Positions 46,180 to 57,879 of a stretch of 64,000 nt of DNA are shown here, in pieces. The stretch comes from Bursaphelenchus xylophilus (taxonomy: Eukaryota; Nematoda; Chromadorea; Rhabditida; Aphelenchoididae), in NCBI GenBank assembly GCA_904066235.2, contig CAJFCV020000004.1, positions 7,626,001 to 7,690,000 of the forward strand, read 5' to 3'. Position numbers and translations under genes: made by a program. The notes below the pieces were generated by a model. It did no database searches, had not been told where the DNA came from, and was given only the letters and a program-made list of their open reading frames with translations. The first letter of the stretch is position 1, and each line of letters opens with the position of its first letter.

Positions 46180-46798
46180 TTCGCACTGTAAGAATAAAAC
46201 GTAAATTTGGCATAGAAACGTAAAAAGAAGCTCCACGATTTATTATCGAAAAAAGAGTCAAAAGATTTGCTAATAACAAAGGTTTACAATTAAGAAAATC
46301 GCAAGGAAACCCCGATAATCACGTAATAAAGAAGGTACATCAAAAAATCACTGAAAAATTAAGGTTATTCGTGGTACATTTCTGTATATGCCGGTCAAAA
46401 CTAGGCGAACGCATCGTATTCACCACAAATAAAAAGAGAAGCGATGGCTTTCCACGGGCGCAGCGAGAGGGCTCGCATAAAATTTCCCGCAGTTCGCACG
46501 CACTTTTGGGTCAAGTCTTGCTCTTTCACAATAAAAAAGAAAAAGAAGCACTTGTCTCATTTCATAAAAAATGGCGAAAATCTGGAAATTGTCGGGCGTC
46601 TGGTGTTTTTTGGTGTTTTGAGTTGTTTATGGAAGGAAAACGTGGTCACAACACATTACAACAAGTCGTACCATAAAAAGACTAAGCGGATTGACGTTCT
46701 CAGCCCTGTTGACCTTGGAGCACACGGTCTGATACTCTTTTTCAAGTCAAATCGTCGGTTCCTTTTGTGTTTTTGTTGAGAACTGGTCGTGTTGCAAC
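46180..46798. promoter_or_regulatory. shared divergent promoter region
   Basis: 620 bases separating the divergent SMARCD and PPCS starts. It must contain both promoters. No TATA box was evident, in keeping with housekeeping genes, and no open frame in it looks coding. Confidence 0.45.
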
Positions 46799-48545
46799 AT
46801 GTGTCAAGCAGATGCCGTATTGGATAAAAATGTCGAAGAGTTTGTGAACCGTACAATTGCGGATGGGAGAAGATTGGCATTGATCACGGTAAGGTTTCTG
46901 GTAATTTGTTCTTATGAGGTTTAGGGTAGAGGTGAATATTCGAAATTTAAGTAATTTGTATTCTTGATCAATTTTTGTATCGTCTGGAATTAAATAGGAT
47001 TCTATGCGATCCAGAAAGACTTTTCTCTTTGTTTTGTTGGTTATAATGTGGCATAACTGGCTTTCCGGTATTACCCATGGTGTATAATTAAAAATTTTGG
47101 GAAATCTTGAAGTATTTGTTGTAATATGACTTCGTCGGTGTTTCAATATTAATTTGCCGCTTTTTCGTTACTAATACGTTTGAATCAATTGCAAATACCT
47201 ATAAAAGTCTAGTAAATAACTTTTTTTGGAGAAAACTGCGCTTTACGCCTTTCAAAATTGGGCTTTAGTTACAGCTTTACCCGCGTGCAGACTTGCCTCT
47301 CCTTCTTCCCATATTTTAGAGCCCACCCCCGCTGACTGACATTAAGAGCGACGCGGATATACGCAAAGTAGTATTCGGAATCGAGAGAGTTTCTCGATTC
47401 ACCGCGGACGCTTTTGCGGGTGGTCTAATAATTTCGGGGCTTTGCGCAAAACCACTTGCTCGCGATATTCGAACCGCGAAAACATAATCCTCTTCCATTT
47501 CAGAGTGGAGGGACAATTGTTCCGTTGGAGAAGAATACGGTCCGATTCATCGACAACTTTTCCCAAGGCACGAGAGGCTCGGCCAGTGCCGAATACTTCC
47601 TCAGACATGGCTACAACGTCATCTTCTTCTATCGAGAAAACAGTCTCAAACCATTCTCTAGACATGCTCCAAATCTCTTTGACCAGTTTGTGCTGAATGA
47701 AGAAGGAAAGCTAATTTGTAGGTTTAAAGTTTTTTTTTTATTGAACCTCAATTTTAGTCACTCCGTCTCCAGAAGTCGAGAAGGCAATTGTGGACAACAA
47801 GAAGTATAGTAAGCATTTGTTTTTCTGCACCTTCACTTCTGTTGATCAATATCTCCATGAGATCGAGCTGATCTGCAGGCAGGTCAATCGAATGGGACCT
47901 AGGGCCTTGATATATTTGGCGGCTGCCGTCTCCGACTTCTGCATTAAGCAGGAAGAACTGGTGAGTTAAATTAAGAGTACGCAATTGTTTAGGGTGACTG
48001 TATTCTGAGGGTTAGGGCTTCTGTTGATTAGTTGAATTCATCTCATTTTAGCCAACCCACAAGATCCAGTCAAACGAAGGAGATCTCCAGTTACGACTAA
48101 GTGTCGTGACTAAAATCCTGGACCGCCTGGTCACTGCTGTTGTCCCGAACTCATTCCTTATCTCGTTCAAGGTGAGCGTCTTCTCTTTTAGGTTGTGTTT
48201 TGTTTTGTTCACCGTTACTTTCCATTAAATATTGTTTTTATCCTTTTCCAGCTCGAAACCGACCCCGAAAAGCTCATCCCCAAGGCAAAAAGCGCGCTGA
48301 AGAAGTACGGTCACTCTTTGGTCATTGCGAACATGTTGGCTAATCGAAAAACTGACGTGACTTTTGTCCAAGCCGATCGAATCGATCCCTTGAAGTTGAC
48401 TGAAGACCTAGTGAAAAGAGGAATCGAAATTGAAGAAAAGATCATTGAAAAGCTCTGCGTGGAACATGGAGAATTCATTAAGAGAAAGAATGAACAGGAT
48501 GGATCCTATGAGTACTGTCACGATGGAATCGTCAAGCTTCATTGA
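46799..48545 (+). CDS. PPCS: phosphopantothenate--cysteine ligase
   Basis: Second enzyme of coenzyme A synthesis: it joins 4'-phosphopantothenate to cysteine at nucleotide triphosphate cost, in the cytosol. Exons: 46799-46888, 47504-47717, 47758-47960, 48052-48171, 48252-48545, giving 306 residues. Family marks: [20 protein letters not shown] with [12 protein letters not shown] (nucleotide-binding loop), AAAVSDFCI, and the closing block [20 protein letters not shown]. It is the eukaryotic stand-alone form, not fused to a decarboxylase. It ends 337 bases from the stop of the convergent MLT-10-like gene. Confidence 0.95.
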
Positions 48546-48882
48546 GGATTTTTGCTTCATACACAGTAAACTGACCAAAGATTTGCATGGTATCGGACGG
48601 GATGAAGTTTAAACAGTGCCCGATTTAGTACCAGTGTGTTAGAAACAAAACTAGTTTAAGTTTGAACTCATTTTTGAGTTGATCTGTTTACCAAAGCCGC
48701 CTTTTTTTTTTTATTGTTTTTATTGGTTTTCAAGACTTATGACGTGTAACCTCAAAAATTCCTGGTTGTATTTCTTCTAGTTTGTTATATGTTTTCAAAG
48801 AAAACAAGATGATGTGATAAATAAAGATAAGTGTCATATGATTTTGTATTTTTTTATTGGTTTGTTTCCAGCTACGCTTCCT

Positions 48883-51123
48883 TTAATCTCTGGGATTGAT
48901 GCTTATTCCCATAATGGATGGGGATAGAATCTAAAAAAGGGTGTAAATTACGGCGTGTTTGAACATGCTTGTTTTCGTTGCAAAATTATCATACCTGGAT
49001 GACCATGCGACTTTTGCTGTGAATATTGGTACCAAATAAAGAGGGAGATAAAACAAGCAACCTTCCGATTGATGGTGAATTTATTTTTAGTGAGCCCAGA
49101 GCTAGAAAAGAAAAAATGCGTTTGAATAAGGTGGTGTGAACTTGCATGGAGATAAAACTTTGGTTGTCAAAACGTCTGGAGATAATACTCTTGCACCCAG
49201 GGCATTTGGCGACAAAATACTTGCTTTGAAAGTTTCGGGGGTAAGAATGACTGCGGACATAAATGAAGGCGACAAAAGTTTGTAGCGGAAGGCAGAAGGG
49301 GATAGGATCCGGCTAATTAGAAGACTGGGTGATAATACCGAGGAGATGAATGCTCGGGGAATTAAGACGTCCATCTGAAAATAAGTTGGGGTGTAAATTA
49401 TAGTTGAGTGCTTACGGAAAGAATTTTTGGGGCCAGTATTGTTTGATAGAAGGCATAAGGTGAGAGAAGATTGAGTCCAAGAATTGAGGTGATTAGTTGT
49501 TTGTTCACGAAGGCGTAAGGTTGGAGTAGTCTGAGTTGAAGGATTTGACGTTTCGAACGTTTGGGCGCTAAAAGGAAGGCTATTACAGTCCAGGGCGAGA
49601 TCCGGATCATGTGGCAAAAATGCATCGCAATATATTCTAGAAAACATTTCAAATGTTTCCTAATGCGTCATTTTTGCCGCATGACCCGGTGTCTGGTTTC
49701 CTGATTTACCTTTGTACTCTGCCATCTCGTGGATCATCTCTTCCAAACTCTCTTCTTCCTTGATAACTTGCATTAGCTCCTCGTCGCCCACATAAAATTT
49801 GTTTGCTTGTTCTAGAGTCATCCTTGTGTATCCTTGTTTCCTCAACGCTTCCTTTTGAGCTCGATTCAAGCTGTCTTGAAGAGCTAGGACTTTTTGTTCC
49901 ATCCTTTTGATCTCCTCGATCTTGGGAATGATGCTTTCTTCGACATGCTTCATTTCGCTTTCTAAGTTTTCAGTAATCATTGATAAGGTTTTCTCAACCC
50001 CCGATATTCGAATGATGATGTTGAGCCATTCAAGGGTCTCATAGTCACTCCGAGTACTTAATTTTAGTATTCTTGGAAGCGATAATGGTTGGTCTTCAGA
50101 AAGGCCTAGTAAACTGGGAGAACTTAATATATTGCGGTCATCATCGATATCTGGTAGAATCTCCAGTAGTTTTGGTGATAAAATCTGAATCGACGAGAAA
50201 TTGGAATCCAAAAATTTTAGAATTTTGTCCATGTGGTTGTCTTGGCTTGATGATTCCGTGTGATACATGGCATTAACATTTTGAGTCATGAAGATCCTGA
50301 AAAATTAGTTAAACGTTTTTGGTTTCGATGCTGAAGATCCACCTTTCATTCTGAACCTCCAGATGTTTCATATAGGTTTTACACTCGTTTACCTGTTTGA
50401 CATATTTTTGGAGTCGGCGTAACTTCTTGACGTTTTCTGGTATTTTTCTGTGATTTTTGTTATCATTTTCTTCGGATTGAACTGAAAAAAAAAGTATAAA
50501 AGAAACGTTATGGTTGGTCAAAGAGATTACCTTCTCGTTTCAGCAACTTCTTGGCTCTCAATCTCTTTCTAATTCTCTCATGATGCTCATGCAACCTGAC
50601 AATCCTGGCTCGTTTCTTCACGATACTTTGGGTTTCAAGGTTTGGAATTAATATTCTTTTTGTTGATATGTTAAAGTCGACCCTTGTTGTATTGCGGACA
50701 CTGTGTTGATGGCGACTTCTCATTCGGATTAGTTTTGAGACGCACTTGGCAAGATCGAGAAGGCTTCTCGCTGAACTCTCACATTGCTTGTAGGCAACTC
50801 TTTCCGTCTGAGATAACATTTGAAGATCTTCTCGGGCTTTGCTCTGTAATTAAATTCATGGAGGATGAAATAAGCTGTTTACTGAGTTAAAGATACCTTT
50901 AGGATCGTTGTAATAGTTGTTTGATAGAATAAATGAGGGACTTTGTCCATGTTGAGAACGTAATCTTGCTTGGAAATCACTAAACAAAAAAGTGTTATTT
51001 AAGATGGTTTCGATTAAACGAATGAAGGTTTTTCTTACCCGCTGCAACTTTCTGGCCCAAAAACGCAACTAGAACTGTAAAAGTGTAAATTACAGTTGTA
51101 ACATTAAATATGGAAACACGCAT
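48883..51123 (-). CDS. MLT-10-like moulting-cycle protein
   Basis: Secreted nematode-specific protein of the MLT-10 family, expressed in hypodermis at moults in C. elegans (established knowledge). Exons: 51123-51039, 50979-50897, 50843-50531, 50481-50343, 50296-49710, 49636-49416, 49374-49146, 49101-48995, 48930-48883, giving about 603 residues. A signal peptide is followed by a charged region with coiled-coil potential. The C-terminal third is built of repeats such as ILSPSAF, VLSPSLL and ILSPNAL. The intron at 49145-49102 uses a GC donor (T|GCAAGT). Only this splice keeps the LSP repeat frame into SLGSLKINSPS and the final ILSPSIMGISINPRD. An alternative without it would stop at NAFFLF. Confidence 0.9.
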
Positions 51124-52741
51124 TTCTGATTCATAATTTCTCGGCGTAATGCGTAATGTGTTTCGTATTTATACGATCGTTTATTTGTTCTGAAGCTACG
51201 AGTAGCTAGTGGATTCGCTCATTGAAACACTTTCAATGGTCATCTTTGTTTGTTTCATCTGATGATCGAATATTTTCACACTCGAAACGTAATCGACCTC
51301 TTTTGTTTGAATGTACTTATCTAATGGTCTTGCGATGTTTGCAAATGTGATAGTTATTTCTTAATTATACCTTACTGAAGCGTGCAACTGTTGTGGTTTG
51401 TAGTCATGACTCTCTTTTCTAGTTACCAAAACTAGAAACATCATGTATTATACTTTAGAGATTGGTTCTTTCATGCAGTTTCACAATCTGCAGTGCGAAT
51501 AAATGCTGGTCAAGGAGATTAGTACAGATTTTTTGACGACAAATTTGTTTTGAAAATTATAAGGATTTAAACACGCGTCTTATAACAAGATTACCTAAGG
51601 TAACATTAGACTGGGAATTTTTGGGTTTTATCATATTGCGCAATAAAGAGGAGGTGGGATCATATCAAGTCATGATCCTTGGGTCTTTCTTTGGCTTTTT
51701 CTTGCAGGAACAGATCGAAAACTGTTCTGTGGAGTAAAAGGAAAAGGGCTAATGCCGTACTGTTTTAATAAATATATTCATGTCCACTTGTCCTTTATAA
51801 ACTATGATGATTATTTATACATATGTGCTTAATGCTGTCTTCGCAAATGTCACGTACGCGACAGCAAAGTTCCCGTCTAAACTACACTTCTCTGTCCAGA
51901 AGGAAGCAGAGAGCGATGACGAAAACTCATAGTAGAACGAGCACACAAAAAGCGAAGAGAGAAGGCGTTTCAAAAAAGAATACATAGAGAAATACGTGAC
52001 TTTTTTCAAAATCCGAAAAATTTCAGAGCATAAAAGAGAACGGGGGTTTCCTTACGCTCAATTGGCTCAGCATGAACTGGCCTTTGGGTCAAGGGAAGGG
52101 AAAAGGAACCAGGGATATTCTTTATAAGTAAATTGGAGTCTGGTCAAGGGGTTGTAGTGCGAATTCCTTTGGTGTCTTCCAAGTTTTGTTGGAAGTAGAG
52201 CGGCTGGAAATGTTTTTCACGTGATCTAGCTGTATTAGAAGATTGTATTAGAAATTTTGTTGTTGTTTTCGATATCTCAAATTAAAAATAGATTGGTATT
52301 TAGGAAATAATAACAGGTTTCAAGGGTACCTTTTTGATCCTTCTTTTCAATATAAATTCCGGAGTCAGGAAAACACTTAGAGCCTTCCCAAGCTTCGATT
52401 CTTAATAAACTATTTGTTTCTTGTCTTAATTATCATACTTTTTAATGAATCTCTGAAAAAAGGCAATTTTTTTTATTTTTATGGGGTCTTTTTTATCTGT
52501 TACGTAAGCCTCGGAAAAGCGAACATTTGGCGTGTCGAGGGACATGGACCCTATGACCTCAGACGAACGTTAAAGCCCACTCCAAAGTTCTCTTGGGTCC
52601 GTCTGTCCCCGTCTTTCTCTCTCTCACTTTATCTTTTGTTTCATTCTGTTTGACCTGAACGTGGCGTGATTCCATTGAGTTTTGCGTCCTAAACTCTTCT
52701 CGATTTGGCCGTTTTCAATCTTTTACTCAATTTTATTTTGC
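51124..52741. other. intergenic between divergent MLT-10-like and HIG1 genes
   Basis: 1.6 kb, AT-rich; no coding frame was recognised. It should contain the promoters of both genes. A TTTTGCAG acceptor at about 52736-52743 begins the HIG1 leader, consistent with trans-splicing. Confidence 0.45.
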
Positions 52742-52775
52742 AGAATTAAAAACCTTGCTACGTCACTATTACAAG

Positions 52776-53308
52776 ATGATGAGAATATTTGCCCAAAATC
52801 TTCTCGGCGTCCGTTCTGCTCATGCCCAAGAACACGCTCCATCAACGTCGACCCACAGCGACAAACTTTACGACCGGTCCAATCGTTACAGTGGAGTCCC
52901 AGCCATCCCATCGGATATCGGATTTTCCGGGGGAAAAGGTGTTGGTGGAAAACAACAAAGCGGAGGAATGTCGCAACATATCATGGGTAATCCATTCGTT
53001 ATCCTTGGAATGGGATTGACCACTGTCGCTTTGTTGGGAATGATGAAAAAGAGCTTTATGGGCGACAGACTCGGCGCTCAGAAATACATGCAGTAAGTTT
53101 TTTTGTGATTCGTTTTTGTGTTTAGAATTTTCTGATGTAATTGTACACAGTGCTCTTACAAAAGCCCAACTCTTCCCATGAATATTTTTTACTAATTTTT
53201 CTCCTTTCCAGATACCGTATTATGGCCCAATTCTTCACTGTAACCGCACTGGTCGGTGGTGTTGCCATTTTTGGGGCAACATACGAACCCACCAACAAGA
53301 ACATCTAA
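52776..53308 (+). CDS. HIG1-domain mitochondrial protein
   Basis: Small mitochondrial inner-membrane protein of the hypoxia-induced-gene 1 family, members of which assist respiratory supercomplex assembly. Exons: 52776-53092 and 53212-53308, giving 137 residues. The N-terminal 65 residues are polar and Gly/Ser-rich. The HIG1 domain follows, with helix 1 PFVILGMGLTTVALLGMMKK, a basic turn (GDRLGAQKYMQYRIMAQ) and helix 2 FFTVTALVGGVAIFGATY. The ATG at 52776 was chosen because the frame upstream lacks ATG and begins just after a splice acceptor. Confidence 0.88.
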
Positions 53309-53546
53309 TTAGACACCTTACAAGTCCCATTAGCTCCGCAATTCAATAGATGACATTGAATATTCAGAACTTTTCAATCTGTAAAACGGGTGTTTTTGCA
53401 ATTTGTTGTTGATTGGTCATGATCAATAAGAGATTACTCTAAGGTTTTCGGTAGTTTTTGTCAGTTACAACTTAAATTACGAGTCAACTTTCCGAGTATA
53501 TTCCGGCTATACGATTGGTTTACTCACAAAAAATGGGGTGAAATGT

Positions 53547-56500
53547 TCAGGTGTCTTTTTTCTCAGCCAAAAACCCGCCGTTTTTCTCACCGGTCCAAAC
53601 GCTCTGTCCGTCAATGAGTAATTCGGCCGGTCGATCGACGCCTTCACGGAATTTCAGCTGGACTGGCTTGGTCTCTGGAACAGAAATGCATTAGCTTGAA
53701 GTTAGTTACATGGAACAAAAAAATGAAGATTAAAATTTTGGCTTACTGTATTTTCCAACCGTGAGAATTAGCTTCACAACGATGTCGAGGCCATTTTCGG
53801 TGGTCCTGGCAGCTATCATCGCTGAAAAGACATCACAAATTCAATAAATTTAGCGTAATATTAAACTTAAAAAATTTGCTTACATGGAGCACAAGTTTTT
53901 GGAGCTTCAATTTTCTGGCCCGAATTGTTTGATGAAGCGTTGTTTTTATTTTGACACGCCTTATCATCATTCAAGCAGACCCTATAAGCCTTTGGGAAGC
54001 TGGCCAGACGGGCATCTTTGACCGGGACAATGTCTTCATTCGTACTGTCTTCTCCCATCATTCCATGTGCCTAAAATATTAATATCCTGGGCACCCCAAT
54101 TCTGCCCTACCTTGATTCTCATGCTACTCACTGGACTTCGATGTCTCATCGTACTCCCCACCAATCCCAGTCCTTGTAGTATACACATGGCCGCCGTTTT
54201 GGCGTTGGTTTCTCTTAGAGATCCATCGGATTTGGTGTCTGATAGGGGTTTGAAAACGACATCGAAATTTGGAGTGTTTGGAGGCGGTTTTAGGAGGAAA
54301 CTGTCGGTGGGGGTTTCACAGGGCGACGATGACTTTAGAGTGCCGGATTCCAAGATTCTTGGGGTCATTCGTTCCGATGAATAGCTGGGACTTGAGTATG
54401 GAGTCTTTGTTGGCTTGGGGGCATTCGAAGTTTTGGGTGACTTTGGTGGTAAAGATGGGTTCAGATGTAAAGATGGACTGAAAATGAAGACTTCACACTT
54501 TTTTCGGCGAATATTCGTAAAAATTCTAAAACTGAAAGTTTTTTCTTCTTATCACCAAAACTAGGAATTTTCGGTCGGGTTTTTCACCAAAAAATGTTCA
54601 TAACACCTAATTCAAGCCTTAAAACACGATTTTTGAGTCACTGCGTCAGCCAGTAGTGGGGCCCGGTCTTAGGAAAAAATCGATTTTGACATTTTTGGCT
54701 TAAAATAGTCGGTAGCACTTGTAGAAGAAAAGCTAAAAATATTTTTGCCCAATTTTGCCCGGAAGGCATATTTTTTTACAAAATACGTTTTTACACTTCA
54801 AAGCCTCTGGAGGCCGATGTGATCCGACCACAGAGATCAAACTTTGCTTACAGGGGTTTTTGACACCCAGGAATCTGAAAATCGTGGCATTTTTACCGTC
54901 AGATTACTGTAACATGGTCATACTGTAATCCGGTCGATAAAATTCGACGATATCTTCTTTAGATCAAAAATGCCACAGGATTTTATTGCAGATTCGGAAT
55001 CAGCATAAAATTCTGCTTCGGATACATGTAAAATATGTTCAAAATTCCGTGGCCCAACCTCTGTGGTATAGTGGTTGTGCGCCAGGATTATCAATCTGGC
55101 GACCCAGGTTCGATTCCCGGTGGCTGCAAATGGCAAAAAATGGACTATAAAAGGGCGGAAACTTGGAAAAAAGGGAAAATAAATTACAGAAAATTAATTT
55201 TATGCTACTTAGGACCAGTTTAAATGTTTTTGCAAGAATTCCGCATAAATTACGGTTTTTACGGAAAACGCCTTATAGCTTACCGGAAAGTGGAGCAATC
55301 TGGTTAAAATTTACAGAAGAGGTTACTGCGGCTTCCTACTACGAAATAAGGCCATTTCTGCATATTTCGTTAAATTTTTGGGATAGCCTGGGTTTTCTTT
55401 CAAATTCGGGATTTTAAGAAGGCGAGCTGCGGCCGAGGTTTATCGAACGGAACAATATTTGACCAAAAAGTCATATAAGATTCACAAAAAGTCATATAAG
55501 ATTCCCTAACAGCACCGGGATAACACAGCTTGTAAAACTTAGGCCGTCTTGCGTATCCCACGAAAAACGGAGCGCGTGGACGCTCTAATGATAAATCTAC
55601 ATGGAGACTCAGTTGGTAAGGAACAGAGGCTAAACTACGGGGCTGTAACATGCGTGCTTCCTTCTGAAAATTAAATAACTGTTTTACCTTGTTTTGTATT
55701 GCATTCCTCGGCGGATATGATGAACATTGGATAGCAAGCGTTATGTAGATTCACCATAACTCTTTAGTTGCCATTTGGGGCGATCTTACGAATGCTGTGA
55801 GGCGTTTTCCATAAAAACCGTAATTTATGCGGAATTCTTGCAAAAACCTTTAAACTGGTCCTAAGTAGCATAAAATCAATTTTCTGTAATTTATTTTCCC
55901 TTTTTTCCAAGCTTCCGCCCTTTTATAGTCCATTTTCTGCCATTTGCAGCCACCGGGAATCGAACCTGGGTCGCCAGATTGATAATCCTGGCGCACAACC
56001 ACTATACTACAGAGGTTGGGCCACGGAATTTTGAACATATTTTACATGTATCCGAAGCAGAATTTTATGCTGATTCCGAATCTGCAATAAAATCCTGTGG
56101 CATTTTTGATCTAAAGAAGTTATCGTCGATTTTTATCGACCGGATTACAGTATGACCATGTTACAGTAATCTGACGGTAAAAATGCTACGATTTTCAGAT
56201 TCCTGGGTGTCAAAAACCCCTGTAAGCAAGGTTTGATCTCTGTGATCGGATCACATCGGCCACCAGAGGCTTTGAAGTGTAAAAACGTATTTTGTAAAAA
56301 AATATGCCTTCCGGGCAAAATTGGGCAAAAATATTTTTAGCTTTTCTTCCACAAGTGCTACCGACTATTTTAAGCCAAAAATCTCAAAATCGATTTTTTC
56401 CTAAGACCACCGCTGGTGCCCTGACTCAAAAATCGTGTTTTAATCTCTCCTCTTACGGTGTCAAACTCCTGCTTGAACAATTGGAAAAATCGCGGTAGTT

Positions 56501-57030
56501 CAGAGTAATGGCCTCGTCCGTGCCAGGAGGCAGATTTTGAACGCCCAAAGCGGCTTGAAGAAACAATCGTTCTACATTTTCATGGGCTAGGTTGATGATA
56601 TTTTTGGTTCCGTTGAGGATACTATCAAATGATAGAAGTGGAGCGGGCACCGCTGGCTCTTCAAAGGAGTCTAATTTTTGCGGGCCTATGTTCAAAATTG
56701 ATGGTACACTGGCCTGAAACTGCGATTTTAAAAGAATAGGCTTGATGTGGAATAAGAAATATGAAACTGAAAGACAATATCCACTGTTCCTACCGGGCTT
56801 TTCTTGTCCTTTTCCTCGGTCTTTTTCATGCTTTTCTTCTTATTCCCATCTTTTGAAACAATTTTCCACCCATAACGACTCTTAAATTTTGGATTTCCAG
56901 CTCGTCCGCGATCACTTGAACAGTCCTCACGCTCCTTACAGCTCTCGTCATGACCCAGTCGACCTGGCTGTCGTTTTGAGGACTTCGCACTGTGAACACA
57001 TTCGTATCCGGAAGCGATTTTCCTGGACAT
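53547..57030 (-). CDS. unrecognised Pro/Ser-rich protein gene
   Basis: Exons joined by phase: 57030-56794, 56713-56457, 54477-54111, 54070-53884, 53821-53747, 53674-53547, giving 416 residues. The N-terminus (MSRKIASGYEC onward) is basic and Lys-rich, suggesting nuclear location. The middle is Pro/Ser/Thr-rich (PPSLHLNPSLPPKSPKTS). The C-terminal 100 residues look folded (GLDIVVKLILTVGKY, then LKFREGVDRPAELLIDGQSV). No family was recognised. All junctions have GT/AG and keep frame. Intron 2 is almost 2 kb because it contains a TTAA-flanked palindromic element that starts 13 bases after the donor. Confidence 0.7.
55054..55128 (+). ncRNA. tRNA-like (tRNA-derived) unit, left arm
   Basis: It has an A-box-like TGGTATAGTGG (about 55063-55073), a D stem, an anticodon-arm-like hairpin (CGCCAG...CTGGCG), a T arm and a perfect B box GGTTCGATTCC (55108-55118). 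The anticodon loop is too long (8-10 bases), and the 3' acceptor strand TGGCTGC has no matching 5' partner, so it is not a functional tRNA gene. It is read as a tRNA-derived Pol III promoter. Confidence 0.65.
55942..56017 (-). ncRNA. tRNA-like (tRNA-derived) unit, right arm
   Basis: Inverted copy of the left-arm unit with the same A and B boxes (GGAATCGAACC on the plus strand at 55956-55966). It has one difference in the A-box leader region (CTCTGTAGTATAGTGG). It carries the same faults in anticodon loop and acceptor stem. Confidence 0.65.
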
Positions 57031-57879
57031 TTCGCTATTTTTCCGACCGCTTCGCTATAAATTTTCATCTAAAATCATGGCTTGCTCACGTTGAACAAAA
57101 AAACCACAAGAATTCGTGTTCGTTACGGTTCTTTTTTCGAGGTGGTATTAAAAATATTCGATCTTGGTGAGATGCAAGACTATCGTAACAGTTGATCCTG
57201 AGGTGTAAGGCAACTTTGTGCCGAGTAAGCCGTTACAACCGCCCCGGTCTGAGTGTCACTAACATTTATCAAGCCTGAGCTGCATTTTCCGCAATTGGAC
57301 GTCAATTTCAAACAGGTTATTACAATGAGGAAAAAACCCCCAAAAATAGCCTACAGTACTCCATAAAACAAAATGTAGCTAAGACAATGTATTATATTTT
57401 CTGTGGTAATGGGCGATTTTTACTCTGACTCTTACAATTAGTTCAAAGGATACTGTAGCCGCTCTAAATTGCCAAAATCAGCATTTTTCGGATGCCGTAA
57501 CTTCAGGCAACGTTGACCGCTTTTTTGTCGTCTTTGGTGTCTATAAACTCAAATCATGTATTACATTCACAACTCCACTTCTTCGTTCACATTTTTATTT
57601 TTAATTGTGACATAGTATGCCATATATCATAGGTCAATCTTTGTTGTTTTGGGGAAGCCGTGAGAAATGCGGGAAATCCTCGAAAATCGGAAAAGAATGA
57701 AAAAACGCGTGAAAGGCAAGCAAGAATTACAAAAATTTCCCAAATTCTTCGACAAGTTCGAAAATTTGCATAATCTTGTGGAAAATTGAAAAGGCTCCAA
57801 AAACGCGTGAGCGCCCTCATTCGCTGACTTATTCCGTGGGGAACGGTCGACCATCCCGCTCCGCTCTCGCGACTGACCC
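57031..57879. other. divergent intergenic region, nothing recognised
   Basis: About 850 bases between the orphan Pro/Ser-rich gene and the Lys/Glu-rich gene. No gene or repeat was recognised. It should contain both promoters. Confidence 0.4.

Larger units (their letters stand above)
54619..56443. mobile_element. TTAA-flanked palindromic element (piggyBac-type MITE)
   Basis: It begins TTAA-AACACGATTTTTGAGTCA and ends with the inverted form followed by TTAA at 56440-56443. Arms 54619-55275 and 55801-56443 are about 95% identical inverted copies, with a 525-base unique spacer between. TTAA target sites are characteristic of piggyBac-like elements; no transposase is present. Each arm contains a tRNA-like Pol III unit. 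It lies in an intron on the strand opposite to the left-arm tRNA-like unit. Confidence 0.85.

Noticed and set aside
46371..46779. Two overlapping plus-strand frames of about 100 codons upstream of PPCS
   Set aside because: They have no homology features, lie in the divergent promoter region and overlap each other in different frames.
55054..55128. Functional tRNA gene (and its inverted copy at 55942-56017)
   Set aside because: The acceptor stem cannot pair and the anticodon loop is too long, although the A and B boxes are good. It was kept as tRNA-derived sequence instead.
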